Below, piece by piece: positions 34,643 to 57,700 of a stretch of DNA of 64,000 nt. The position numbers and the translations under genes are program-made. The first letter of the stretch is position 1, and every line of letters begins with the position of its first letter. The stretch spans positions 34,534,001 through 34,598,000 of the forward strand of contig NC_060060.1 in the NCBI RefSeq assembly GCF_020283565.1. The letters are read 5' to 3'. The DNA is from Trifolium pratense (taxonomy: Eukaryota; Streptophyta; Magnoliopsida; Fabales; Fabaceae). Under the pieces are notes generated by a model. It was not told the DNA's origin. It saw only the letters and a list, made by a program, of their open reading frames with translations, and ran no database searches.

Positions 34643-36339
34643 CTAGCTGGACACCCGTGCGTCCGCACGGGAGTCGCGGCGTTGCCGCTCCTCACTTGGT
34701 AACATGAAATAATAATTTATTGTAAAGTAATTCAAAAGATTAAAAAAAAAATCAGAAAGGATTTAATATTTAGTAAAAAAAATAGAAAAAAAACAATGGT
34801 AAAATCATCACAAAAAACCCTCAGATATCCGTATTAGTATAATATATAAATTTTGTTAAAAAAATATATATAAATATAGATAATGGAGAAATCATGAAAA
34901 AAATAGGCTACCTTATTAATATATTAGTAAAAACATCGTCTTGTAAAAATAACCAAAAACTTATGTCTGTGTATTCAATATATGAGTATAAATATAGTCC
35001 CGTAAAAATTATTAGCAAATTGGCAACCTTATTAATATGTTCGTGAAAATATAGGTCTCACAAAAATCATCAAAATAATTAGGTCACCGTATTAAATATT
35101 AAATATGAGTATAACCCGTAAAATTGTAAAAAAAAATATACAACATAAAAAATAAGTTTTGATGTTAATAAATGAGTATAAATATAGGTTCCGCATATAT
35201 TATAAAAGAACGTGCAAGCTTATTAATATGAGTAAAAAATATAGGTCCCACAAAAATTACACAAAACATTGGGTCATTGTATTAACATATGAGTATAAAT
35301 ATATAGATCTCACAAAAAAAGAGTTTAATTGTTGTGCACTGTCGGTGTAAAGATTCTTTACACATATATCCAATGATATGTTGCCACATCATTTAATGAA
35401 ATTGACACATCATGTGTTTTATAAATCTTGTAGAAATTAAAAACAAAAAAGGTTCTGGTATTAATATATGTGCTATATAAATTACTAAAAGAACAGGAAA
35501 CCTTATTAATAAGAAGAAAAATATAGGTCCCTCAGAATTCACACAAAAGATGATGTCCCCATATTAATATATGAGTATAACTCGTAAAATTAATAAAAAT
35601 ATATACAACTTTATTAATATATGAATAAAAATATAAGGTCCGTAGATATAACCAAAAAAATTATGCTCCCATATTAATATGAATATAACCCTGTAAATTA
35701 TTTTAAAAAAAAAAATAGATAACATAATATATTAGTAAAACACAAGTTCCGTGAGACTAAATATAAATTCTGCATAATGTATTAGTCAATCTATTTCAAA
35801 AGAATGACCAATGTATTGAAGACAAGTGAATTTTTTGTTCCGGTAAAATAAAAGGTAATTTATTTCTCAAAAAATTAATCAGTCCTTATATCAACAACAA
35901 AATATCTTCCAAAAAAAAACTTCTAAAAAAATGTCATTTATTTTTTAATTTTGTATTTAATTCTTTTTTTTTTTAAAACTAAAAGTATCATCCGCACAAC
36001 CCTGCAGAGACCAATCTCCTCGAGATGACTGAGAATTCTTATTGTTTTAGTCTCAACATTTTTTCGGAAGTTTTTCAATTTTTCCCACCATATTCTGATA
36101 TTAAATTAATTAAATATAGGACAAAACTTAGAAACGGTTTCATTTTTCTTCCACCATATTCTCATATTAAATTAATTAAATATAGGACAAAACTTAGAAA
36201 CAGTTCCATAGGTACTGTTGATACTGTTCACCAATTAAAATGCGACACCTGAATTAATTTATTCGTCATTAATAATTTATTAAACCCCGTCAGTTCACCA
36301 TTATCTAAAAATCTAAAAGTGAAACTGGATTTTTAATTT

Positions 36340-36449
36340 CCACCGTTGTTATCAACATTGATTGTATCATTGAAAGTGAAATCATCAACAACAACAACAG
36401 GATAAACATGGCAATAACGCCCAACCATGGAGAGGCTTTGATGAAAGGC

Positions 36450-36486
<37 letters not shown>

Positions 36487-36650
36487 GCCATAAGTTGGGA
36501 AGGTGAAAAAGGAACAGATGAATTAAAGGAAAGAGTAGTGGTGATCTCCATCGTTTTACTCTTCTCTTCCACTTGCTCGACGAAATTCGAATTGACAACG
36601 TGAATTTTATTAAAATTGAAATCAGTGATATGGAATAAATTAATCCATGT
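36340..36650 (-). other. Possible captured coding fragment in the Helitron
   Basis: On the minus strand two short open stretches flank the (TA)n tract: MEITTTLSFNSSVPFSPSQL, and ASPWLGVIAMFILLLLLMIS, which looks like a membrane segment and ends SLLDF. They might be pieces of a small membrane-protein gene picked up by the Helitron. I recognise no family. Chance reading frames are the alternative. Confidence 0.2.
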
Positions 36651-37171
36651 GTCATGTTTCAATTGGTCACAGTAAAAACCATTTCTATGGTTGTACAAAA
36701 AAAAAATAAAGTGATGTAATTTATTTTCTTAGGTAATTAAAAAAATAGATTTGTAGATAAAAAGAAAAAAAATGTGGGAGAATAGGTAATTTAGATTAAA
36801 AAATAAATAAAAATAAAGTGATGTAATTTAATCTGGGTTACATACAAATAATTGGATTTGTAGGTAAAAAGAAAAAAAAAGTGTAATCTACCTATATTAA
36901 CAAAAACGTGGCAGATGGTCGATGCTCAGTTAATAAATATGTATAGGATATATCGATGCCCAGTTAATAATTGATTTTTATTTACTAAAAAATTGAATTT
37001 GTATAAAGTGAGGTAATTTAATTTGGGTTACATACACAAAATTGGATTTTTAGATAAAAAGAAAAAAAATTGTGTAAGAAATAACAAATAAAGTGGAGTT
37101 TTGTGGTTACAATTGGCCATTTAACTCATATTGATTATATGTTGGTTCCAAAAATATAACAAATTAATTCA

Positions 37172-37246
37172 TATGGCTTAGTGGTAAATGTAATAAGAAG
37201 TGTAACTAAAAGGTTAAGGGTTCAAATTCTATTGAGAAATGTTTTT
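37172..37246 (+). repeat. tRNA-like (SINE-type) sequence in the Helitron 5' region
   Basis: TATGGCTTAGTGGTAA resembles an RNA polymerase III A box and AGGGTTCAAATTCTA a B box, about 45 bases apart. Cloverleaf pairing is poor, so it is a SINE or tRNA-derived remnant and not a working tRNA. Confidence 0.35.
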
Positions 37247-37424
37247 AGCATTTTTCTACTAACCTTTTTTGATAAAGACAAAAAATAACCATGAAATGAT
37301 TATGTGTCAAAAAATGAAAAAGGGGCAAATTGGGAATTTCATTAGTATCTTCTTTTCTTATATAGTAGATAATGTAGTAGATAATTTAAGTATCTCCCCC
37401 GATATGCATGCACTAATCTTAGAT

Positions 37425-38442
37425 GTTTTCTCTCCTGACCCCCCTCAATTCTTTTATACCCCTCGAAAATCTCATTTTGCCCCTTGCGGTATAAAAAAAA
37501 TTTGCTAGAAAACTTCGGTTTTTATGAACCGCAGGCCAAGGACTTCGGTTTATATAAACCACTCGCTGGATTACTTCGGTTAATGTTAGCACTTCCACAC
37601 ATACATTATCACTGGCCACCGACATTATCATTGGCGTAGTACTAGTGTTCACTCGTACATTTTGACAAACACTTAGAGTACAATATAACTCAATTAGCTT
37701 CATATTCACATTAAACTTAATTAGCAACATGCATTCATGCTAGTATGTAACTAAACTAACAACTAACCAATAATCAACAATTCAAACAACATAATCAACA
37801 ATTTAACTCAATAATCAGAGATTGAAATTTTGGAATTTTTATAGGGAAGAACAAAAAATGAATTTGAAATGTCATGGTGATGAGGAATGCATAGAATGAT
37901 AAAGGACAAAACTTACATGCATTTCCATACATGCATTTCTTACTTTTCCACTCACAAAGAGGTGGTTATTTTTATTAAAAAATAATTTTCTTTTATTTTT
38001 TCAAAATGAATAAACACAAATAACCACCTCTTTGTGAGTGGAAAAGTAAGAAATGCATGTATGAAAATGCATGTAAGTTTTGTCCAATGATAAAAAAGGA
38101 AAGAAACTTACTTGATGAAATGTGATTTGAAGTTGGATATTGAAGTTAGCCTCAAATGTGTGCAAGAAAGGAAGAAAGGAGTTTTGTGGTTTGTTTTTTA
38201 AATAAAACGAACTTACTGACTGGAATTGTTCATATGTAAGGCAACTTCGGTTAATATCAACCGCAGTAACCATACATTCGGTTCGCAGCTACCGAAAGAT
38301 ATCAACTCCACGTTCGGTTCGCAGCTACCGAAATGTTTCAATATGTCAAAAGACTTCGATTTCTATAAACCACAGTACCCCCAAGGATAAAAACGGAAAT
38401 TCAGGGGGTAGAAAAGAAATGAGGGGGGTCGGGAGAGAAAAC
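37425..38442. mobile_element. TIR DNA transposon derivative, about 1.0 kb
   Basis: Inverted ends: GTTTTCTCTCCTGACCCCCC on the left, and the right end reads GTTTTCTCTCCCGACCCCCC in reverse complement, followed on both sides by CTCAxTTCTTTTxTACCCC. The interior carries repeated subterminal motifs with CTTCGGTT and AACCGCAG, and two copies of GTTCGGTTCGCAGCTACCGA near 38276 and 38312. No transposase. I could not find a clear target-site duplication. A foldback MITE is nested inside. Confidence 0.7.
37904..38085. mobile_element. Foldback MITE with 68-bp near-perfect arms and 9-bp duplication
   Basis: Arm 37904-37971 and arm 38018-38085 are reverse complements with one mismatch in 68, separated by 46 bases. 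Ends read GGACAAAACTTACATGCAT. The sequence AATGATAAA lies directly outside both arms, a 9-bp duplication suggesting Mutator-type transposition. The near-identity of the arms suggests recent insertion. Transcription would give a long hairpin RNA. Confidence 0.82.
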
Positions 38443-39217
38443 TTCCTCATCTTAAGCATAGGGTCCGTATATCATGGACCTAAACTTGTATTGGTCCAAC
38501 TTGGACTCATCAAAGATTAGAAAAAATGGCATTCAATTGAATATTCTCTAAAAAATAACTTTCAATTGAATATTCTTTAATCCATTATTTAAAAAAAAAT
38601 ATATCTTCTAAAAAAAATAAAAAAAATCTTATAAAAAAAGATTAAAAATAAAGGAAAAACAAATCTTTATATATATAAGTTATGTTTTATGTTATATTAA
38701 CAACTAAGCTTATACAAAGTTATATGTTCTACGTAAATACATTTTATTTTATTTTAAAGAAAAAATTATGTTCATTAGGAATATGTTCATTAGGAAAACG
38801 CTCCCCATGGTTGGATATATATGTTCTACGAAAAGTGATCTACATGAAGAAAAATGTTTGTAGATGATAGTGATAACTAATCATTAGAATTTTATTGATA
38901 TTCATTAAAAAATAATAAAAAATTAACAATTATTTTTTATTCATTGAACAACTATAGTGTCCTACGGAAGAGAGATAGAAATAGAGAGTCTCAGTGGTGT
39001 AAAATGGAAAACGATGAGCTTTTCCCACCCGACTCTTAAATATACACATTGACTATTTAAAATTTGAATATCGACTGAGGGGGTTATCCACATTTTCATA
39101 TTTCATTATTCATATTTCATATTTTATTTAGTACGGTGAAAAGTGACCCCTCATGATAAAAAGTGTAAGTAGAATACAGTGATAACTGAGCATGAGAATT
39201 TTATTGATATTTGTAAA

Positions 39218-39281
<64 letters not shown>
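38443..39281. other. Intergenic, AT-rich, ending in a (TA)n tract
   Basis: No gene. The phrase 'AGAGATAGAAATAGAGAG' with 'CCCACxCxACTxTxAAATAxACA' recurs at about 38965-39050 and 41345-41430, so the unit now lies on both sides of the foldback element. (TA)n runs from about 39222 to 39280. Confidence 0.45.
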
Positions 39282-39284
<3 letters not shown>

Positions 39285-41237
39285 GTTTTCTAACATAGAC
39301 CCTAGTTAGGTCTAAGTTAGCAAGGTGCACCTTTTCAATTGGACCAAAATACCCATTCTTTTAATTTTTGAAAGAATAGAGCAACAGGGGCATTTCTGTA
39401 ATTTTCTGCAATTTTGCCAACCATATACACGCGCCCCACCTTCTTAAACCATTAATAGACGCAGATCCAGTGTCGCGCGCATACCGAAGAACCATGGTTA
39501 CAGACCGTTGATTTCCATCAGACAGCCAAGATCTGATCTCATCAAGACTGTCTGATCAATCAGACAGCCCAGATCATCCAGATCCATCAGATTCAAGCGC
39601 TGCGTCACACTGGATTAAAACCTGGAGAGAGAAAAATTTGTTTTTTAAAAGTAGGACACGTGTCACACAATGGTTGGCTGGGCGTGATTTTTGTTCATTT
39701 AATACTTTGAACTCAATTATTTCGTTGTAAATTAATTTTTTATTTTTTTATTTTTATACCAAAATTCATAATTTTTTTTTGTCTACAAATAGAGACTTGG
39801 TTCGTTTGATTTGGACACCGAAAAAAAAACGCAATTTTTCACTACCTTAATCTCATTTTTTGTCTACTAAATACGTTATTTGTGTGTTGTAATTTAACAC
39901 GCACCACTCAACCAACTCACTGAAACCATTATACCAGAAAAATAGTAGATAATATTCTGGAACTTTTGGTATATTTTATGAAATTTTTGGAGACCTGAAA
40001 CTATTTTTAGTTAATTAAATGAGATAAAACGGTAATTAAAAACTAATGTTTGCTTCTGAAACCATTTTACTGGTAGAATGGTTGCACATAGTTGTATTCT
40101 GAAACCATTTTACTGGTAGAATGGTTTCAATGAGTAATTTATTAATTGTGTTTGCTTCTGAAACCATTTATTCGGTACAATGGTTTCAGAGAGTTGTAAT
40201 CTGAAACCATTTTGCTGGTAGAATGGTTTCAGTAAGTTGATTATTAGTTATTTGCTTCTGAAACCATTTAGCTTGTAGAATGGTTTCACATAGTTGTATG
40301 CTGAAACCATTTTACTGGTAGAATGGTTTCAGTGAGTAATTTATTAATTGTGTTTGCTTCTGAAACCATTTATCTGGTACAATGGTTTCAGAGAGTTGTA
40401 ATCCGAAACCATTTTGCTGGTAGAATGGTTTCAGTAAGTTGATTATTAGTTATTTGCTTCTGAAACCATTTAGCTTGTAGAATTGTTGCACATAGTTGTA
40501 TTCTGAAACCATTTTACTGGTAGAATGGTTTTAGTGAGTAATTTATTAATTGTGTTTGCTTCTGAAACCATTTATCTGGTACAATGGTTTCAGAGAGTTG
40601 TAATCTGAAACCATTTTGCTGGTAGAATGGTTTCAGTAAGTTGATTATTAGTTATTTGCTTCTGAAACCATTTAGCTTGTAGAATGGTTTCAGAGATTTG
40701 TACTCTGAAACCATTTTCCTGGTAGAATGGTTTCAGTGAGTTGATGTAAGGTAGTGAAAAATGAGATTAAGGTAGTGAAAAATTGGGTTTTTTTTTCTGT
40801 GTCCAAATCAAACGAACCAAGTCTCTATTTGTAGAGAAAAAAAAATTATGAATTTTGGTATAAAAAATAAAAAATAAAAAATTAATTTACGACGAAATAA
40901 TCGAGTTTAAAGTATTAAATGGAAAAAAATTAACGCAGCCAATCATATGCTGACACGTGGCCTTTCTTTTTTAAAAGTTTTCTCTCTCCGCGTGTGGCCT
41001 TCACCCACTCGCGCCTGTCGGCGCGTGTGATGCACGCGCTTGGATTTTGTCCACTAACACGCTGCCACGTGTCCAGAGGGGTGGAAAAAGAAGGTGGGGG
41101 CGCGTGTACTGTTGGGTAAATTACAGAAATGCCCCTGTTGCTCTATTCTTTCAAAAATTAAAAAAATGGGTATTTTTGTCCAACTGAAAAGGTGCACCTT
41201 GCTAACTTAGACCCAACTGGGTCTAAGTTAGCAGCCC

Positions 41238-41239
<2 letters not shown>
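39282..41239. mobile_element. Long-TIR foldback element, about 2.0 kb, inserted in (TA)n
   Basis: The left end (from 39282: GGGGTTTTCTAACATAGACC, then GGTCTAAGTTAGCAAGGTGC) is inverted at the right end (to 41239). Matching continues inward with 'AGAGCAACAGGGGCATTTCTGTAATTT', the poly-AT block near 39720-39780 against 40860-40920, and 'TTGGTTCGTTTGATTTGGACAC' at 39800 against 40805. The arms are therefore about 500 bp, with GC-rich, more diverged parts. The core is a tandem repeat array. TA dinucleotide repeats flank both sides (about 39222-39281 and 41240-41285). No transposase; class not settled. Confidence 0.75.
40058..40735. repeat. Higher-order tandem repeat (202-bp period) of GAAACCATT...AATGGTTTC units
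   Basis: GAAACCATT occurs at 40058, 40101, 40160, 40203, 40260, 40303, 40362, 40405, 40462, 40504, 40563, 40606, 40663 and 40706. Spacings run 43, 59, 43, 57 and then repeat, giving a 202-bp higher-order unit in about 3.5 copies. Each subunit is itself a palindrome, GAAACCATTTxxxTGGTAGA then ATGGTTTC. Confidence 0.9.
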
Positions 41240-41291
<52 letters not shown>

Positions 41292-42770
41292 CAATTTTTT
41301 TTCTGTTGATGGAATCTCTGTAAAGTCATGTAACAGAGACGGGAAAGAGATAGAAATAGAGAGAGAATCTCTAAGTGGTATATAATAGGAAACGGGAAAC
41401 ACTTCCCACTCCACTATTATAAATACATATTGACTAATTAAAATTTGAATTCCGACTACGGGAATTTTTCCATATTATGTGTCCATCGCACTTTCACTAG
41501 ATTACATCATGCTGATGAAATCTATGGGAAACGTAAAATAATTTAATATAATTTTAATTTTTTATAATCTATGTATTTTTTTTTTTTATAATTCAAATTT
41601 TAAGCTTTCCATAAACCTTCGTTTAAACCATTATAGGAATGCTAATTTATCAATGTGAGTGGAGGTCCATACATAAATTTTTTCATTTGACGTTCACGCG
41701 CGAAGATTATTTCTTTGTGGTACAATGATCAAAATATCTTAATATTCATTTGAAAAATAATATAAAATATACAATTATTTTTTTATTGATGGAGTCCTTA
41801 GAGACTCCTAAGAGAGATAGAGATGAGACAGGGGGCGAGGCGAGAGAAAATCTCTTAGTTTTGTTGAACGATATGACTCTGTAACATCCTTAAACATATA
41901 TCATATTTTCAAACTCAAGTAATTTAAATAAAATCATTCTCATAAACAATTGAAAAAAAATATACACCATTCAAAATAATATAGAATGAAAAATGAAGTA
42001 GACAACATTCAAAAGAAAAAAAATAAAAATAAATATTATTAAAAAAATGAAAATTATCATGTGGAAAAGATATAAAAATACAGAGGGAGAGAGATAGAGA
42101 GAAAATCTGTAACTGATGTAGAATGCGAAATGTATAACATTTCATGATCATTGACTAATTAAATTTTTATTTGAGAATCGAGTTTATAATTATTTTATAT
42201 TTATAGGGTCACTATATAGTCTCGAGGATGAAGATAAGAGAAATAATATATCTCCTAATAGCTTAGAACGGGAAGCGGAATAGTAATAATTTTCATCTTA
42301 TTCTATCATGTAACATCGTTAAACTTATATCATGCAAAATCTATCTTAATTTTATTGTAGATAATCAAAAAAATAATAATATATAAAAAAGTGAATTTTG
42401 TGATAATTGATAACGATAACGCTGAGGGAGGTAGAAAGCGCGAAATAGAGGGACGCAAGTCGTAAGAAGAAAAAATTGAAATGAAAAGTTTTTTTTTTTT
42501 TTTGACAATACAAAGCAGTTAGCAATCGCGTGAAAGAGAGAGAGAGTTGGGGGTTCAGCATAGCACTGGCAATTATTATTAAGCAATTAAGCATACCATA
42601 ATCATAATCATAATCATAATCATAATAATAACAGGTGCAAGCAAGCAAGCAATCAAATTTAATTTGGATTTGGTTGGAGGAGGGTCTGTCGACGGGTGAA
42701 GAAAGAAACGCATCATCTCGAAATCAATCAAATCTGTTGCCGGAAACCTAAATCCGTTCAGATCCATCCG
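41240..42770. other. Upstream region of the dynamin gene
   Basis: (TA)n at about 41240-41285, then AT-rich sequence with three degenerate 'GAGAGATAGA...GAGAGAAAATCTCTxAxT' blocks (about 41345, 41815, 42085). A poly-T run (42489-42503) and (TCA)n-like 'ATCATA' repeats (42599-42625) precede the start codon. The promoter and 5' leader should lie here, but I see no decisive signal. Confidence 0.4.
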
Positions 42771-53435
<10,665 letters not shown>

Positions 53436-54764
53436 ATAAAGCTACATATGATTTTAACCACAACTATGCATTCTCCTCAGATGGACACTTTCAGTTTTTT
53501 CTGCATATAACAAGACTTCCACATCCTTTTTGAAGTGATTTACTCGGAATTTTATAGGTTTGTAGATAAGTATTGTTAGCGCAGTTATCTGAAGGTCATA
53601 CACAGATGTATCCAATTTTATTCCCTTACTGTGTGTGTGGGGGCATTGTTGGGGGAGATGATAGTGTCTCCCTGATTTTTTTCCCCCTCTTACAGATGTA
53701 ATTGTTTTGTATCCAATGTGATTATCAGCATTAGCATATCAGCATTTTATATCAATGCACATTTATCATGAGTGCTTTATGTTTTTCCTGGACCTTTTTT
53801 AAGCACTAGATTGTTCCTGGTTAAATATAAGAGAAAAAACTGTGGTATTAATGGTTGAAGTTCACAATTGGATTGATGTCATTGATTGAGAAATATGTAA
53901 GTATAAGCCTGCCTTGTGCCTCCTCGGGATATGGAGAGACCACCGGAATCCTAAAAAAGATTTTGCCTGTATTGAGCTGTGCGAATCAGGGGGAAATCTG
54001 AGGGACTAAGGGGGGAATAAGGAATATGAGAATATCTCGTGAACATCATGTATAAAATCGAGATGACCTAATAGTTATAGTCTGAATATTGAACTCTAGG
54101 ATCCCAACTTGTTTGGAAGTATTCATGCATGTATTTGTATTTTTTGAGCAAAAAGCGTAGACTTAGACTGTATTTGCACTGCTTTGTAGAGTATTTAATT
54201 GGTACTCTTACATATTTTTATTGTTTGTGTTTTTTTTTATTAACTAAAAATGAAATTTGTCGGGGCTTTGCCCCTCTATTGTACCAAAAAATAAATAAAA
54301 ATGAAATGTGTACTCTTTCTAATTAAGAGACCATAGCGGTGCTCTAGTAGAAGGTTTTGTCAACAAGGTAACTTCTAGCTCACTCTTATTGCTTCTAAAG
54401 AAAATCAATTTGTCTTCTTCGTTCTAATAATTGGACTAGCTCTATTTACTACTCTCCTTGGGACTTTTTTTTTATATAATTTTTTTTGGTAAATACATGA
54501 CATGTTAAAGTCATTATAAATTCACACACAACAAATGAGAGATCCGATAGGAATGTTAATTTCATATGTAAATGAGGATCTCTTATGAATTTTAGGAGGC
54601 GCAAAAGTAGTTAATGTTGGAAAGAAATTAAAAAAAAAAATAATAATTGGTAATTGATGAATGAAGGAAGAAGGCAATCCAATCTAATCTAATCTAATCC
54701 AAGGAGGAATGATTTGTTTGTACATAAATATGCAACGTGGCGGGCAGGCAAAGTAGTATCCGGA
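53436..54764. other. Intergenic region, DRP2 3' end to FemAB-like gene
   Basis: The 3' UTR of DRP2 is expected in the first few hundred bases. No other gene or clear repeat is seen. Just before the next start are three TCTAA repeats (about 54680-54697) and a purine-rich leader. Confidence 0.4.
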
Positions 54765-57700
54765 ATGGCAGCAGTGGGAGTGAAGTGCTGCTCATTGCCG
54801 TTTATTGAGGCTCGCAAATTCAAATCATCATATTCTTCTTCTTCTTCTCCGTGTTATTATTATTATTATAGAAATAGAAATAGAAATAGAAGAAGAATAA
54901 TTTGTTCATTGTTTTGGGGAGCTAATAACGAGAAGAAACGGAATAATAGCATTTCATCATGGTCATCGCACCAGCAAGAATTCAGTTTCAGTGTGACGAC
55001 GACGACGACAGAGTCAGAGTCGGAGTCGACAAAGAAGAAAGTGATAAGTATTTCTTTTGTATCTTCAATATCAGATATTCCATCTAGCGAATGGGATGCA
55101 TGTGCTGTGGATGCTACCGGTGGAGCTGACAAGTTGAATCCATTCCTCTCTCACGCTTTTCTATTATCTTTAGAGATTTCATCTTCTGCTGTCAAGGAAA
55201 ATGGATGGACCCCACACCACATGATTGTTAAGGATGATGAGTCAAATATCGTTGTGGGTGTTGTACCTCTGTATCTCAAGACCCATTCATATGGTGAATT
55301 TGTTTTTGATCATTCATGGGCAAATGCTTATTATAATTATGGATCTTCTGCTTATTACCCAAAGTTACAATCATGTGTCCCCTTCACCCCAGTCACTGGT
55401 CCAAGGATCTTAATTCGTAATACCTCTTTCAAACATCATGTTTTTGACTTTATTATATCTGCAATGAAGGATCTCACTGCCATGGTATAGTATAGTATAT
55501 TATTGTTGTTTCCTTGTATTCCTTAATTAATTCTCTCTTTCTTTCTTGTCCAAATTTATTTCAATCTCATCATTTCCTCTTTCTCTTCACCACAGTCTCA
55601 GCTTTCATCTTTACATGTCACTTTCCCCTCTCAAAACGAGTGGCACAAATTCTCTCAAAAAGGTTTCCTCCCCAGGATTGGAATGCAGTATCACTGGACC
55701 AACCGCAACTACAAAGAGTCAGTACTCACTCACTCACTCATTCCTACATTCATTCATTCATTCATTAATTATAACAAACAACATTGTATGTATGTCTGTC
55801 ACTTACCTCCTTTCATTCAATCGCAGTTTTGATCATTTCTTGATGGACATGAAGCATAATAAAAGAAAAAAGATACGTCAAGAGCGCAAAAAGGTTGTTT
55901 GTTTGTTGCTATTCATTCATTCATTCAAAATACCATTTATTATTCACATCTATCCCTTTCTTCAGCTGCTCATAGTCTGAGTTCTTTCTATTTCTCAATA
56001 CTCTTATTGTTTACTTTCATTCTATTGCAAATATGTTTTCTTTTCTCTGTGTCCACCACCATATGCAAATATTGATACTGGATTTTCAGTGCTACCAATC
56101 TAGTTTACCTGATACTTTTATCCACATAAATCATGTCATATCTTTATCTGCAGGTTGCAGCTCAGAACTTGGTAATGAAACGGCTCCGCGGTTATGAAAT
56201 AAAGGTATTTTGCATCATGTCTATTCTTAATAAGATTATGTGCATACTATCTACCTGCGTGCTTTGTCTCAAATTGATGTTTAACTAGATAAATTGTGCT
56301 TTTTTGTCTGTTAGATATTAGTAAGCTTATGTTGAACCTAAGGCCAATTTATCATATCTTCCAGCAGTCTTATAGTAGGATGGAAAATTTGTATGAATTT
56401 TCGTAGCTCTTTGTTTGTCTATACTCTATACTGCCTATGAGAATAAAATTTTACACTAGAAAGGATATATCAGAATTACAGTGCACTTTTTCCTATCACA
56501 AAATTTTCTGATATCATGGTAGCATATTTTTCATCATCATAAGTTAGTAGTCAAAGTCAAACTAAGGGTGGATTGCAGCTTATGTGCTGAGTAGAGGCTA
56601 TATGTCCAAACATCTGAAGAAACCTCAAACTACGTAGATAGAAAAAAAAAATTCTTAATCAAACCATTAAACATCTGAAGTGTGAACAATATTGTCAAGT
56701 AACACCAAACAATCATTAAGGATATTACCAATCTTTATCTTGAAATGGTTTAATCATATTGCTTTTACTAGTGTCTCCATATCATGTATTTAAAATTGTT
56801 TGGAAGGTATATTAATCAGAGCATTCTCTCTATATAATGTTCTTCCTGATTTTTACCTGTCTGACAGCCGTTCTTAGTCCTTTAAAAGTCTGCGATGAAT
56901 TATTTTATTCCGAAAACTTTAGGACATGTATGGTTTGTGAATTTTTTTATTTTTTTTTTGCATTTCTTGCTTTTACTTTTAATTATAAAAATACCACATT
57001 GTTTTCACTTTGTATCTTATTTTTAGAAATTTGCATAGGAAACTGTGAAATAAAACCACCAAACAGGCCCTTAGGTTTTGATGCATTCTATTTGCTTTTT
57101 TTTTTTTTATTAATTTGCTTTCTAATTACTTACATGTTACGTTTTTGTATTGGAAGGCAAAGCACTGGGATTCCTTCTACACCTTTTACAGGAACACAAC
57201 TGATAACAAGTATGTTATGCTAATTGAACCACCATATTGTAATAAGAAATTTATTTGATGCCATGGGAGGAGTGCTAGTATATATATTTAGTATGTTTGC
57301 TGGTCTATTGACAGATGGGGTACTCCTTACCTAACAAGGGAGTTTTTTCATGAGATGGGATCAAGAATGGGAGATCAGGTACTACTTATTGTTGCTGAAG
57401 ACGGGGATGAACTAGTTGCAGGTGCCTTGAATCTCATCGGAGGAGATACTTTGTTTGGGCGCCTATGGGGTTGTCAGCCACAAACTTATTATCCATTTTT
57501 GCATTTTGAAGCATGTTATTACCAGGTTCACACTTCTCGTTATCTTTCCCCTCAATATTGTTGGATAAATATTTTCATTTTTTCCAGGTTTTAGTTTTAT
57601 GGTTGGAGAATAATGCTATTGTTTTTTATCAGATATTTACCCCATCTAAATTATTTATAGAATAGATTTTTCCTTTCGGCTTCACTGTGGGTGTCAGCTT

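Larger units (their letters stand above)
34643..37369 (-). mobile_element. Non-autonomous Helitron, 2.7 kb, both termini readable
   Basis: Read on the minus strand. The 5' end is TCTACTATATAAGAAAAGAA (from 37369), preceded by A. The 3' end has a hairpin CCCGTGCG-GA-CGCACGGG (34654-34671) followed by TGTCCAGCTAG (ending at 34643) and then T. TC at the 5' end, CTAG at the 3' end, a GC-rich hairpin 11 nt from the terminus and insertion between A and T are all Helitron hallmarks. The interior is AT-rich with many 'ATGAGTATAAATATAGGTC' style repeats, a 70-bp duplication (about 36062-36200), a (TA)n tract (36455-36482) and three copies of 'AAGTGATGTAATTTAATxTG'. No RepHel protein is encoded. Confidence 0.85.

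Noticed and set aside
40058..40735. CRISPR-like look of regularly spaced repeats
   Set aside because: The spacers are themselves repeated and the units are palindromic subunits of a satellite in a plant transposon; no cas genes.
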